A stretch of 34,874 nt of DNA from JBOGIG01 sp050742455 (lineage in GTDB: Bacteria; Actinomycetota; Acidimicrobiia; Acidimicrobiales; JBOGIG01), in NCBI GenBank assembly GCA_050742455.1, contig JBOGIG010000099.1, positions 1 to 34,874 on the forward strand, read 5' to 3'. Of the stretch, positions 1 to 10,092 are shown one piece after another (the stretch's first letter is position 1; each line of letters begins with the position of its first letter). Both the position numbers and the translations under genes were made by a program. The notes under the pieces are model-generated. The model had not been told where the DNA came from and did not search any database. It worked only from the letters and a program-made list of their open reading frames with translations.

Positions 1-521
1 TCTCCGGCCCGGGTCCGTAGGTCGGGCAACACGGCCCGCTCGAGCATCTCGGTCATCTCATAGGGCACGCCGGGAACGGCGTACATGACCTTGTGCCCCA
101 CCGGGCAGATCAAGCCTGGCGCCGTACCGCGCACCTGGGTGATGACCGATGCGCCAGCCGGTACATCGGCCTGGAGCAGGTTGTTGGCCGCCATGTCCCG
201 ACCCCGACGGCCGAACATGGCCCGGATGCGCTCGACCACATCATCGTCTCGTACCAGGTCTACCCCCATGACCCGAGCCAGGGCATTGCGGGTGATGTCG
301 TCTTGGGTGGGCCCCAGCCCGCCGCAGACGATTACCGCATCACTGCGGGCCAAGGCGGAGCGGAGGGCCAAAATAATGCGGTCCAGGTTGTCCCCCACCT
401 TGGTCTGGAAGTGTGAATCGATACCCGACAGGGCCAGGTGCTCGCCGATCCATGAAGAGTTGGTGTCAACGATCTGGCCCAGGAGCAACTCGGTGCCCAC
501 GGCCACCACCTCGACCCTCAA
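1..521 (-). CDS. cinA: CinA-like protein, N-terminal part (truncated by window edge)
   Basis: About 173 N-terminal residues of a competence/damage-inducible protein A. Seen: the start reads (M)RVEVVAVGTELLLGQIVDTN, the hallmark of the molybdopterin-binding-like (MoCF_biosynth) domain. GGLGPTQDD follows at about residue 66 and a PGVPYEM motif near the left edge. No ATG is in frame before a stop; a TTG at 519-521 gives the family N-terminus and has GAAGG about 10 nt upstream. Known: this domain acts as an ADP-ribose pyrophosphatase in some CinA proteins, and a C-terminal nicotinamide-nucleotide amidase domain often follows; it would lie outside the window. It starts 42 bp after pgsA and is probably the next gene of the rimO-pgsA series. 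The rimO-pgsA-cinA order is common near recA in actinobacteria. Confidence 0.88.
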   Translation of the reverse strand, partial: MRVEVVAVGTELLLGQIVDTNSSWIGEHLALSGIDSHFQTKVGDNLDRIILALRSALARSDAVIVCGGLGPTQDDITRNALARVMGVDLVRDDDVVERIRAMFGRRGRDMAANNLLQADVPAGASVITQVRGTAPGLICPVGHKVMYAVPGVPYEMTEMLERAVLPDLRTRAG

Positions 522-563
522 CGGTGGCAGCCCTTCATGTCGTCTGGGGCCGAGCCAGTGCCC

Positions 564-1163
564 TCAACTGTGGTGGCCCTTGACCAGGCGGTGATCCGTC
601 TTGGCCGCAGAACTCAGGCGACGCCCGTCAGCGGCGTACTGGACACCGGTGGCCAGCGTCAGGACAACAGCCACCCACAGGACCCAGTCGACAACACCTC
701 GGTGGTGATCGGCGACCACGGGCATGACGGCCAGGAGAACAGCCAGGTCCTGGCCCAACGTCTTGACCTTGGCCCACAGGCGGGCCGGCATGGATATGCC
801 CCGGCGACTGGCCCAAGTCCGGTAGACGCTCATCCACACCTCCCGAACCGCGATGAGCGCCACGGGAACCCACCACAGCTCTTCGTTGATGACCAGGGCC
901 ACCAGAGCGCCGAGCACCAGGAACTTGTCCGCCAGAGGATCGAGAAAGGCCCCTGATCTGGTGGTGCCATGGCGTCTGGCCACCCACCCATCCACTCCGT
1001 CGGTCCCGGCCAGGACCACCCAGGCGCCCACGGCCCACCACGATGGACCCCGATCAAGGATCAGGGCCAGGAACAAGGGGGTGGCCAGCAGGCGAAGGAG
1101 GGTCACGGCATTGGCCGGGGTGGCCAGCGCCGTCGGCCCGAACGTCGTGCTAGGCGTGTTCAC
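564..1163 (-). CDS. pgsA: CDP-alcohol phosphatidyltransferase, probably PgsA (CDP-diacylglycerol-glycerol-3-phosphate 3-phosphatidyltransferase)
   Basis: A 199-residue integral membrane enzyme, probably making phosphatidylglycerol phosphate from CDP-diacylglycerol and glycerol 3-phosphate. Seen: the CDP-alcohol phosphotransferase signature around residues 55-79 (D55, D58-G59, A62-R63, G71, D75, D79) and several hydrophobic segments. The opening TPANAVTLLRLLATP is typical of PgsA-type proteins. The start chosen is GTG at 1163, whose GTGA overlaps the rimO stop. A longer frame reaches 1316, but its extra residues are an Arg/Gly-rich translation of the rimO antisense and should be ignored. Translational coupling to rimO is likely. 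Other family members (PgsA2, cardiolipin synthase or PIP synthase) cannot be excluded from sequence alone; position before cinA favours PgsA. Confidence 0.88.
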   Translation of the reverse strand: MNTPSTTFGPTALATPANAVTLLRLLATPLFLALILDRGPSWWAVGAWVVLAGTDGVDGWVARRHGTTRSGAFLDPLADKFLVLGALVALVINEELWWVPVALIAVREVWMSVYRTWASRRGISMPARLWAKVKTLGQDLAVLLAVMPVVADHHRGVVDWVLWVAVVLTLATGVQYAADGRRLSSAAKTDHRLVKGHHS

Positions 1164-2587
1164 CGGGCCGCACCGTGTCGATCGACAACATCGGCAACGA
1201 GGTCCGGACCGATGGCCTCGGTGACCACAGCGTCCACCAATGAGCCGACCGGCACCGTCTCGGGCAGGCGGATCACCCCGTCGATGTCGGGGGCTTCCCG
1301 GTGAGACCTTCCCCATCCGGGTCCGTCGACCAGCACCCGCACGGACGCGCCGATCAGGTCGGCCCGCTTGGCCGCCGTGATCCGGTCCTGGGATTCGCTC
1401 AGCTCCCCGAGTCGCTCGGCCATCAACTCAGGCGCCACCGCTGCGTCCAGGGTCGCCGCGTAGGTACCCTCCTCGGCGGAATAGGCGAAGAACCCGGCCC
1501 AGTCCAGGCGCACCTCGGCCAGGAAGGCCAGCAGGGCGTCATGGTCGTCCTCGGTCTCCCCCGGATACCCAACGATGAAGGAGGACCGAAAGGCGGCATC
1601 GGGCTGGAGGGCACGAATGTGCTCGATCCGCTGGGCGAAGCGGTCACCGTCGCCCCACCGGCGCATGGCCCTGAGCAACGGTCGGGACACGTGCTGAAGC
1701 GACAGGTCGAAATAGGGGACTCCGGTGGCACAGATGGTCCCGATCAGATCGTCGTCCAGTTCCGAGGGGTACAGGTACAACAAGCGGACCCGCTCGACCC
1801 GCTCCGACACCGCTTGGACCAGTTCGATTATCCGCCGCCGTCGGCGTCCGCCCCCTACCTGGTCGTGGTTCGAGATTTCTCCGCCGGCCTGAGGGCCGAA
1901 GGTATCCACCCCCGGGCCTGGCAAGTCCCGGCCTGGCGAGTCCCGGCCTGCCAAGTCCCGGCCTGGGAGGTCCCGGCCATAGGAGGCGAGGTCCTGGGCC
2001 ACCAACACCACCTCGGCCACATCCAGGTCGTCGACCTCGGCCAGTATCGATTCAACGGTGCGCGAGCGCTGCCGACCCCGAAAGCTGGGTATGGCGCAGA
2101 ACCCGCAATGGCGGTCACACCCTTCGGCCACCTTCACGTAGGCCCAAGGGGCGCGGGCGGGCGGTCGCTTGAGATTGAGCAGATCAAAGTCGGGGACCAA
2201 AGGGGACGGACCGGAGCTGAACTCGACCCTGACCCCCTCCAATCCCGCCTGCCGAGGCGGGTTCAACAGGGACCTGCCGAATCCGGCAACCAGGTCCACT
2301 TCGGGCAGGGCCTCGGCCAGGGACTCGCCGTAGCGCTCGGCCATGCACCCGGTTACCACCAAGCGTGCCCCCGGGCGCCTGCGTTGGGCCAGAGCCAATA
2401 CCGTCTCGATCGATTCGGTCCGGGCGGCCTCGATAAATGCACAGGTGTTGACCACCACGAGGTCGGCTTGTCCCGGGTCGGCAGCGGGCACCATCCCGTC
2501 AGCGACAAGGGTCCCTGCCAGCTTGTCCGAGTCCACCTCGTTCTTGGGGCAACCCAGGGTTTCCAGCCAGTATCGCCCGTTCACCAC
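1160..2587 (-). CDS. rimO: Ribosomal protein S12 methylthiotransferase RimO
   Basis: A 475-residue radical-SAM methylthiotransferase that adds a methylthio group to an Asp of ribosomal protein S12. Seen: N-terminal MTTase domain (residues 4-110) with cluster cysteines C13, C49 and C81, and the opening LGCPKNEVDSD, which separates RimO from MiaB. The radical-SAM motif C157-x3-C161-x2-C164 follows, and a TRAM domain occupies about residues 405-470. Odd: after VAQDLASYG (residue ~204) comes an insert of about 45 residues. It begins with a five-residue tandem repeat (GRDLP, GRDLA, GRDSP, GRDLP) and ends in a GGGRRRRR stretch. It should sit on a surface loop because core motifs resume intact with IIELVQAVSE. 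It overlaps pgsA by 4 bp and follows queF after 37 bp. Confidence 0.95.
   Translation of the reverse strand: MVNGRYWLETLGCPKNEVDSDKLAGTLVADGMVPAADPGQADLVVVNTCAFIEAARTESIETVLALAQRRRPGARLVVTGCMAERYGESLAEALPEVDLVAGFGRSLLNPPRQAGLEGVRVEFSSGPSPLVPDFDLLNLKRPPARAPWAYVKVAEGCDRHCGFCAIPSFRGRQRSRTVESILAEVDDLDVAEVVLVAQDLASYGRDLPGRDLAGRDSPGRDLPGPGVDTFGPQAGGEISNHDQVGGGRRRRRIIELVQAVSERVERVRLLYLYPSELDDDLIGTICATGVPYFDLSLQHVSRPLLRAMRRWGDGDRFAQRIEHIRALQPDAAFRSSFIVGYPGETEDDHDALLAFLAEVRLDWAGFFAYSAEEGTYAATLDAAVAPELMAERLGELSESQDRITAAKRADLIGASVRVLVDGPGWGRSHREAPDIDGVIRLPETVPVGSLVDAVVTEAIGPDLVADVVDRHGAAR
1916..1975. repeat. Four 15-bp tandem repeats inside rimO
   Basis: Four 15-bp units at 1916-1930, 1931-1945, 1946-1960 and 1961-1975 (first unit gcctggcaagtcccg), with one to three substitutions between copies and a partial fifth unit to 1978. 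The unit keeps the reading frame and encodes the RDLPG-like repeat of the RimO insert. This looks like slippage expansion inside a tolerant loop. Confidence 0.9.
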
Positions 2588-2624
2588 CCCAATCTAGCTG
2601 TGAGGCGGCTCATCTACGGCGAAG

Positions 2625-2975
2625 TCAGGGATGACTCGCCTCCACCACGGTGTGTATGCCTCCCCTGACCAACCAATCGGTCACCACTGTCATGGTGCGG
2701 GGTTCCAGAGCTTGGACCAGGTCGTCGAGGATGCGGTTCGTCACATCCTCATGAAAGACGCCCTCGTTGCGATAGCTCCACAGGTACAGCTTCAGACTCT
2801 TCAGCTCGACAATGCGAGGTCCGGGGCTATAAGAGATGCGCACAGTGGCGAAGTCCGGCTGTCCAGTCATGGGACAGGTGCATGTGAACTCGGGCGTATC
2901 ACAGGCGATGGTGTAGACCCGGTGGGGATGGGGGTTCGGAAGGGCCACCAGGTCCTTGGACGGTTCACTGGTCAC
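2625..2975 (-). CDS. queF: NADPH-dependent 7-cyano-7-deazaguanine reductase QueF (single-domain type)
   Basis: A 116-residue T-fold enzyme reducing preQ0 to preQ1 in queuosine biosynthesis. Seen: the catalytic region FTCTCPMTGQPDF, with the likely thioimide-forming Cys at C34 and the proton-donor Asp at D41. The QueF signature ELKSLKLYLWSYRNE (residues 57-71) and the substrate-binding FHE at 74-76 are also present. The length is that of the short unimodular form, and it should act as a homo-oligomer in the cytosol. The start is GTG at 2975, inside the last codons of the homoserine kinase gene (11-bp overlap), so translation is probably coupled. No other queuosine gene is in the window. Confidence 0.95.
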   Translation of the reverse strand: MTSEPSKDLVALPNPHPHRVYTIACDTPEFTCTCPMTGQPDFATVRISYSPGPRIVELKSLKLYLWSYRNEGVFHEDVTNRILDDLVQALEPRTMTVVTDWLVRGGIHTVVEASHP

Positions 2976-3846
2976 GAAGCCCGCCTTCGTTCGTGGGCGT
3001 GGTGATCAGACCATCGGTGTCGGCCCGCAGGGCCAGAGAACGTCCCGGCACCCGGCACTGACTCAACAGATCCTGGCCGGCCGACTTCAGGTCCAGAGCA
3101 TGGCTTGATTCACAGATGCCCAACAGGCTCGGTCCCGCTCCCGACCAGCACACGGCCAGGGCTCCGGCATCGACCAGACCATCGAGCAGACGCGAGGCCT
3201 CGGGGAAGAGCGAACTGCGAGCCGACTGGTGGAGGCGGTCTTCGGTGGCCTCCCGGCGCAGTACGTAGCGGTTGGCCAAACCGGCCATCAACAGGCCCAT
3301 CCGTCCCAGATTCAAGACGGCATCGGTCATCGGCACCTGGGGAGCCAGCACTGCCCTGGCCTTGGACGTGGCCAAGGGCCGGTCGGGCACCAGGACCACG
3401 AAGGCCAACTGGGGGTCCAGCATCAAAGGCGAGGCCACCGTCTCACCGGCCACTGTGGTTGCGGTGACCAGTCCCCCCAGCACCGACGCTGCCGCATTTT
3501 CAGGATGGCCCTCCACGGCGGCGGCCACGGCAAGGGGATCGGTCGCACCGGCGGCGGCGGCGGCGGCCACGGCCAGGGCGGCGGACGAACCGAGCCCTCG
3601 CCCCACTGGAATGTTGGAACGCACTGTGATGTCCAGTCGGTCGTGACCTACGACCGACATGGCGACCCGAGCAGCCAGGTGCGAGGAGTCGGGAACGAGG
3701 TCGGACCCCTCACCTTCGGCTCGCACCACCAGATGGTCCGACGGGTTTATTTCGACTTCGGTGTACAGGGCCAGCGCCACGGCCAGCGTGTCGAAGCCGG
3801 GCCCCAGATTGGCCGACGAAGCCGGCGCCCGCGCTCGCATGTCCAC
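2965..3846 (-). CDS. thrB: Homoserine kinase (GHMP kinase family)
   Basis: A 293-residue cytosolic kinase phosphorylating L-homoserine with ATP on the threonine pathway. Seen: the ThrB-type N-terminus PASSANLGPGFDTLAVAL (residues 9-26), the GHMP ATP loop IPVGRGLGSSAALA near residue 80, EGHPENAAASVLGG near 112, and the C-terminal glycine-rich WSGAGPSLLGI. The length is near the usual ~300 residues. The start is either GTG at 3846 or ATG at 3840; no clear Shine-Dalgarno separates them. Threonine synthase and homoserine dehydrogenase, common neighbours, are absent; it lies instead between a D,D-carboxypeptidase gene and queF. Other GHMP kinases are less likely because of the SSANLGPGFD motif. 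Confidence 0.9.
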   Translation of the reverse strand: MDMRARAPASSANLGPGFDTLAVALALYTEVEINPSDHLVVRAEGEGSDLVPDSSHLAARVAMSVVGHDRLDITVRSNIPVGRGLGSSAALAVAAAAAAGATDPLAVAAAVEGHPENAAASVLGGLVTATTVAGETVASPLMLDPQLAFVVLVPDRPLATSKARAVLAPQVPMTDAVLNLGRMGLLMAGLANRYVLRREATEDRLHQSARSSLFPEASRLLDGLVDAGALAVCWSGAGPSLLGICESSHALDLKSAGQDLLSQCRVPGRSLALRADTDGLITTPTNEGGLRDQ

Positions 3847-3891
3847 ACCATATAGGCGATCAGCGTCTCGTTTCGCCTGCCAGTCGGGGCC

Positions 3892-5187
3892 TTAGTTGTG
3901 TAGGAGGCGGAACGCGAGCGACGGACCGGGCAGGCCACGACCGGTCACGAGCGGCACCTTGTCGTGTTGACTCCCAACGGTTACCTCAATGGCGCCCACG
4001 GCTTGTGCGGCGGGGATCGAATGACCCAGAGAATCGAGGCGGTAGTCCAGCCGCACCGCCAGTCCAGGCCACACAACCTCATTGACTGCGGCGGCGGCCT
4101 CCACCGAGGTGGATTGGCCCCAACGGGAGGTGATCGTGCCCACGGACCGGTGGGCAACGATGATCCCAACCCGGCTCATCGCCTTTTGGGCGGTCAAGAT
4201 CAAGGCCCGGGCCATCTGGCCGGCGCGGTAAAAGCCTCCGGGGTGTTGGCCGATAACGGTGGCGTAGACCATTACCAGTTGGCCGCCGACGTTGACCTTG
4301 GCCGCCAGCACGGCGCATCCCCCGGCTTGGGGCGTGAACCCTGTCTTGATCCCCACGATCCCGTCCTGACCCAGAAACGGGGTCAGGTTGGGCACCAGAC
4401 CGGCCACGGGGAACAACACCGATCGAGTGGCAACGATGGCGGCGAACGCCGGGTTGGCCATGTCGGTCTCGGCCAGGGAGACGATGTCCGTTGGGGTGCT
4501 GGCCGAGTTGGGATCCAGGCCGGCGGCATCGGCGTAGTGGGTAGAGGCCAGTCCCATGGCCGAGGCAGCTTGATTCATCCTGGTCACGAAGGCGCCGACG
4601 CTGCCCGCGTCCCACACCGCCAGCTTCTCGGCAATGTTGTCGGCCGAAGGCAGGAGGAGGGCTTCGAGCATCTGGCGCTCGCTCAGGGTCTCGCCGTTTG
4701 CCACCTGGAGAACCGAGTCGCCCATGGCCACCTCACTGGACCACAGGGCCACGTCAAGTGGGCCGAAGGTTACGACCGGGCCGTCACCCACTCCTGGCCC
4801 GGGAGGAGCCAAGGGGTGATCCCTCAGAACAATCCAAGCGGTCATTAGCTTGGTCAGGCTGGCCATAGGTGACGGAGTGGTGGCGCCCGCGTGACCGAAG
4901 CTTCCTACCCCGGCCACATCCAGTGCCGATGCCGCCCCGGAGGGCCAGGGGATAACCACACCATGACCGGCAATCCTGTACGCGGCAGGCAGGCCGGGAT
5001 GGAAGCCCAGGGCCGGGACAGACTTGCTCAGCTTGATGCCGGCCAATACACCAAGTAACACCACGACAACCAGCGCCACAAGACCGACAACCTGCCACCT
5101 CCTCGGTCGCCGGCCACCAATGGACCGCCGCATGTGACTAGGTTCAGGTATGCGCCGGCCGCGGCTGGTGGCGATCGGGCGATTCAT
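3892..5187 (-). CDS. D-alanyl-D-alanine carboxypeptidase (peptidase S11, PBP5-like), membrane-anchored
   Basis: A serine peptidase that trims the terminal D-Ala from peptidoglycan stem peptides outside the membrane. Seen: a basic N-terminus, one transmembrane helix (VVGLVALVVVVLLGVLAGI) and the penicillin-binding triad. That triad is SLTK (SxxK), SADN (SxN) and KTGFTPQAGGC (KTG). A C-terminal domain of about 110 residues follows without an obvious amphipathic membrane anchor; the N-terminal helix probably holds the protein. The start is uncertain. TTG at 5250 (overlapping ftsK), ATG at 5187 and ATG at 5133 are all in frame and none has a strong ribosome-binding site. ATG 5133 puts the basic residues right before the helix, and the choice does not change the mature domain. 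It lies directly downstream of ftsK, consistent with a division/cell-wall role. Confidence 0.88.
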   Translation of the reverse strand: MNRPIATSRGRRIPEPSHMRRSIGGRRPRRWQVVGLVALVVVVLLGVLAGIKLSKSVPALGFHPGLPAAYRIAGHGVVIPWPSGAASALDVAGVGSFGHAGATTPSPMASLTKLMTAWIVLRDHPLAPPGPGVGDGPVVTFGPLDVALWSSEVAMGDSVLQVANGETLSERQMLEALLLPSADNIAEKLAVWDAGSVGAFVTRMNQAASAMGLASTHYADAAGLDPNSASTPTDIVSLAETDMANPAFAAIVATRSVLFPVAGLVPNLTPFLGQDGIVGIKTGFTPQAGGCAVLAAKVNVGGQLVMVYATVIGQHPGGFYRAGQMARALILTAQKAMSRVGIIVAHRSVGTITSRWGQSTSVEAAAAVNEVVWPGLAVRLDYRLDSLGHSIPAAQAVGAIEVTVGSQHDKVPLVTGRGLPGPSLAFRLLHN

Positions 5188-5233
5188 GGGGATGACGGTG
5201 TCCGCCTCGTATGGGTGTCGTGGGGCTCTGTGC

Positions 5234-7954
<2,721 letters not shown>

Positions 7955-8088
7955 AATACGAACAACGCTAACACCAGCAACACGCGCAACGGTGGTTTAG
8001 CTACTTCAGACGTGCCCGGTCAGCCCTTCTGGGCGACGTGACTTCTGACCGACATATCTTCTGTGCCCGAAATAATCCGGCCTTGTGG
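7955..8088. other. Intergenic spacer between whiB and ftsK
   Basis: 134 bp with no convincing gene. It must hold the ftsK promoter if ftsK is not read through from whiB. No clear sigma-70 -35/-10 pair or strong hairpin terminator was recognised. Confidence 0.5.
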
Positions 8089-8319
8089 TCAGGCGCTCTT
8101 TCGCCGCTGGCGGACCAACCGTCGACGTTCCCGCTCGTTGGCGCCACCCCATACCCCATCGCGCTCGCGGTGGGCCAGTGCGTGCTCCAGGCATGCTTCT
8201 CGGACCGGGCACACGGCGCAAATGGCCTTGGCCTCGTAGTCTTCCTCGTCGGAGACGGGATAGAAGATGTCTGGGTCGATGCCCCGGCAAGCTGCGTGCT
8301 GCCGCCAGGAGGGTGTCAT
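8089..8319 (-). CDS. WhiB-family iron-sulfur transcriptional regulator
   Basis: A 76-residue Wbl protein. Seen: four cluster cysteines C11, C34, C37 and C43 in the family spacing C-x22-C-x2-C-x5-C, the turn motif GVWGG at 55-59, and a basic C-terminal tail (ERERRRLVRQRRKSA) for DNA or sigma-factor contact. Known: Wbl proteins bind a [4Fe-4S] cluster, are confined to actinobacteria and some of their phages, and usually act through the primary sigma factor. This is the strongest single phylum marker here. The ATG at 8319 has AAGGA about 12 nt upstream. Placement directly before ftsK would suit a division role such as WhmD/WhiB2, but the subgroup cannot be fixed by eye. Confidence 0.95.
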   Translation of the reverse strand: MTPSWRQHAACRGIDPDIFYPVSDEEDYEAKAICAVCPVREACLEHALAHRERDGVWGGANERERRRLVRQRRKSA

Positions 8320-8346
8320 TGCGGAATCACATCCTTGTTACTAAGG

Positions 8347-8376
8347 GGACAAACAAGTCATTAGGTGGACAAACAA
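8347..8376 (-). promoter_or_regulatory. Paired direct repeats upstream of whiB
   Basis: The 10-mer GGACAAACAA occurs at 8347-8356 and again at 8367-8376. The start-to-start distance is exactly 20 bp (about two helical turns), 28-57 bp upstream of the whiB ATG. On the coding strand it reads TTGTTTGTCC twice. It could be a regulator site, or a -35-like TTGTTT, with the same face of DNA presented twice. The binding protein is unknown. Confidence 0.55.
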
Positions 8377-8479
8377 AGCATCGACGCTTCGCTGGCGCCA
8401 CTTGAATTACCCAAGCAGCGCAACGCAAGGTCGCCCCAATTATGCTCCAACAACGTCGCTCGTGTCCATTATCCGGGCT

Positions 8480-9091
8480 TCAGACCAGGTCGGAAAGCAG
8501 CTCCAGCCTGGTCGGGGAGGCCAGCTCCACGCCGTGGGCGTAGTGGTCGTGCACTGACTCGATGCTGACTGGAAAAGCTCCGAAGGCGTCGACCTGCCCG
8601 GGTTCGAATTGCCAGCTCACGTAGTGAACCGATGCCGTGACGTCCGGCCTGGTCAAGGCGGAGGCATGGGCCGCCTCGGGCCGGCAGCGAACCCTCGTTT
8701 CTACCTCTCCCTCGGGACGGATGACCACATCAATGGACCGCTCGATGCCCACCAGGAGTGGCAGCCACTTTTGCATCTCGTCCGTTGACGTCAACTCGAC
8801 GAACAAGGTGGCCGAGAGCTGGCCCTTCTGAGGGATCAGGGGATTGTAAATGTCCAGCTCAGCCTGGATGCCGTCGTCGCTCAGGATGCGCTCGGCCCGG
8901 GCCATCTCCTGGACCTGGAACAAAATGGTATCCCAACTCTCAAAGAGAAGCGAGACGACCGGGCCCAGGCCCACCCGACGTCTCCTCTTCAGCTCGATGA
9001 CCTGGTGCTTGAACTCCTCACGGTGTCTCTCGTAGTGCCGGTGGTCTTCGATGTCGGCCAGGACCAACCGGCGTGGTGATGAATTGGCCAT
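8480..9091 (-). CDS. DUF3501 family protein
   Basis: A 203-residue soluble protein resembling the DUF3501 family, recognised from its N-terminal half: DIEDHRHYERHREEFKHQVIELKRRRR, then WDTILFQVQEMARAERI and ELDIYNPLIP. No catalytic motif or membrane segment is visible. Its biochemical function is not known to me. It starts 5 bp after the rubrerythrin stop, and members of this family are often found beside rubrerythrin-like genes. A role in peroxide or metal handling is therefore inferred from context only. Confidence 0.8.
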   Translation of the reverse strand: MANSSPRRLVLADIEDHRHYERHREEFKHQVIELKRRRRVGLGPVVSLLFESWDTILFQVQEMARAERILSDDGIQAELDIYNPLIPQKGQLSATLFVELTSTDEMQKWLPLLVGIERSIDVVIRPEGEVETRVRCRPEAAHASALTRPDVTASVHYVSWQFEPGQVDAFGAFPVSIESVHDHYAHGVELASPTRLELLSDLV

Positions 9092-9096
9092 TGCCC

Positions 9097-9508
<412 letters not shown>

Positions 9509-9516
<8 letters not shown>

Positions 9517-10033
9517 TTGTCATCTCCTTTACTCTCGATTGGTTCTTGTCGTTCTTGGCCCGAGCCCGGCCGTCGGACTCTTCCTGGTTGTCGAAACGCA
9601 CCTGGCTGTCGGAGCGCGCCGTAGCGCATTCCCGACACATACCCCGGAACACAACCTCGGCCTCGGATATTTCGAAGCCCTGCAAATCACCCGATGGCAC
9701 CATCGGGGAGCTGAAGTTGGCCTCCAGGTCACGTACCTGCCCACAACTGTCGCACACCAGGTGGTGGTGGGTGGTGGCGTTGGGGTCGAAGCGTGCCGCT
9801 CCCCGGCCCACGTCCAGGATCGATATCTCGCCCAGCTCGGCCAGGTCATTAAGGGTCTGGTAAACGGTCTTGAGCGAGATCGTCTCCATCTCGGTCCGCA
9901 CCGCGTCATAAACTGCCTCGGCTGACGGGTGGCTATCGTTGCCCTGTAGTGCCCTGAATATGCTCTGTCGTTGAGGGGTGACCTTGCGGCCGTTGGTGCG
10001 AAACAGGCTGGACAATTCATCAGGGGTCTTCAC
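9509..10033 (-). CDS. perR: Fur-family transcriptional regulator, PerR-type
   Basis: A 174-residue metal-dependent repressor. Seen: an N-terminal winged helix (KVTPQRQSIFRAL, PSAEAVYDAV, SLKTVYQTLNDLAELG) and a structural zinc site of C94-x2-C97 and C133-x2-C136. The peroxide-sensing ligand set is like that of PerR: H35, D83 in RFDPN, the HHH run at 89-91, and Asp (D102) where Fur proteins usually carry Glu. Gene order perR-rubrerythrin-DUF3501 supports a peroxide regulon. Odd: the C-terminal tail after the second Cys pair is about 38 residues long and highly charged. The start is GTG at 10033. A palindromic site lies 14-31 bp upstream and may mediate autoregulation. Confidence 0.9.
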
Positions 10034-10046
10034 TGCCCTGCCAAGA

Positions 10047-10064
10047 TAACACCATTAGATGTTA
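10047..10064. promoter_or_regulatory. Candidate PerR operator between perR and glpD
   Basis: Inverted repeat TAACA-N8-TGTTA (18 bp) in the 59-bp divergent spacer, centred 22 bp upstream of the perR start and about 37 bp upstream of glpD. AT-rich symmetry next to a Fur-family gene suggests an autoregulatory site. It does not match the Bacillus Per box closely. Confidence 0.45.
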
Positions 10065-10092
10065 GGAAACAACTCTTGTCGAAATCAACGGA

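Noticed and set aside
85..594. Open frame of 169 codons on the plus strand
   Set aside because: It is the antisense of the CinA N-terminus, which shows clear family motifs; the plus-strand translation is Arg/Ser-rich with no domain.
1301..2668. 455-codon plus-strand frame opposite rimO
   Set aside because: High-GC antisense frame; RimO on the other strand has all catalytic motifs.
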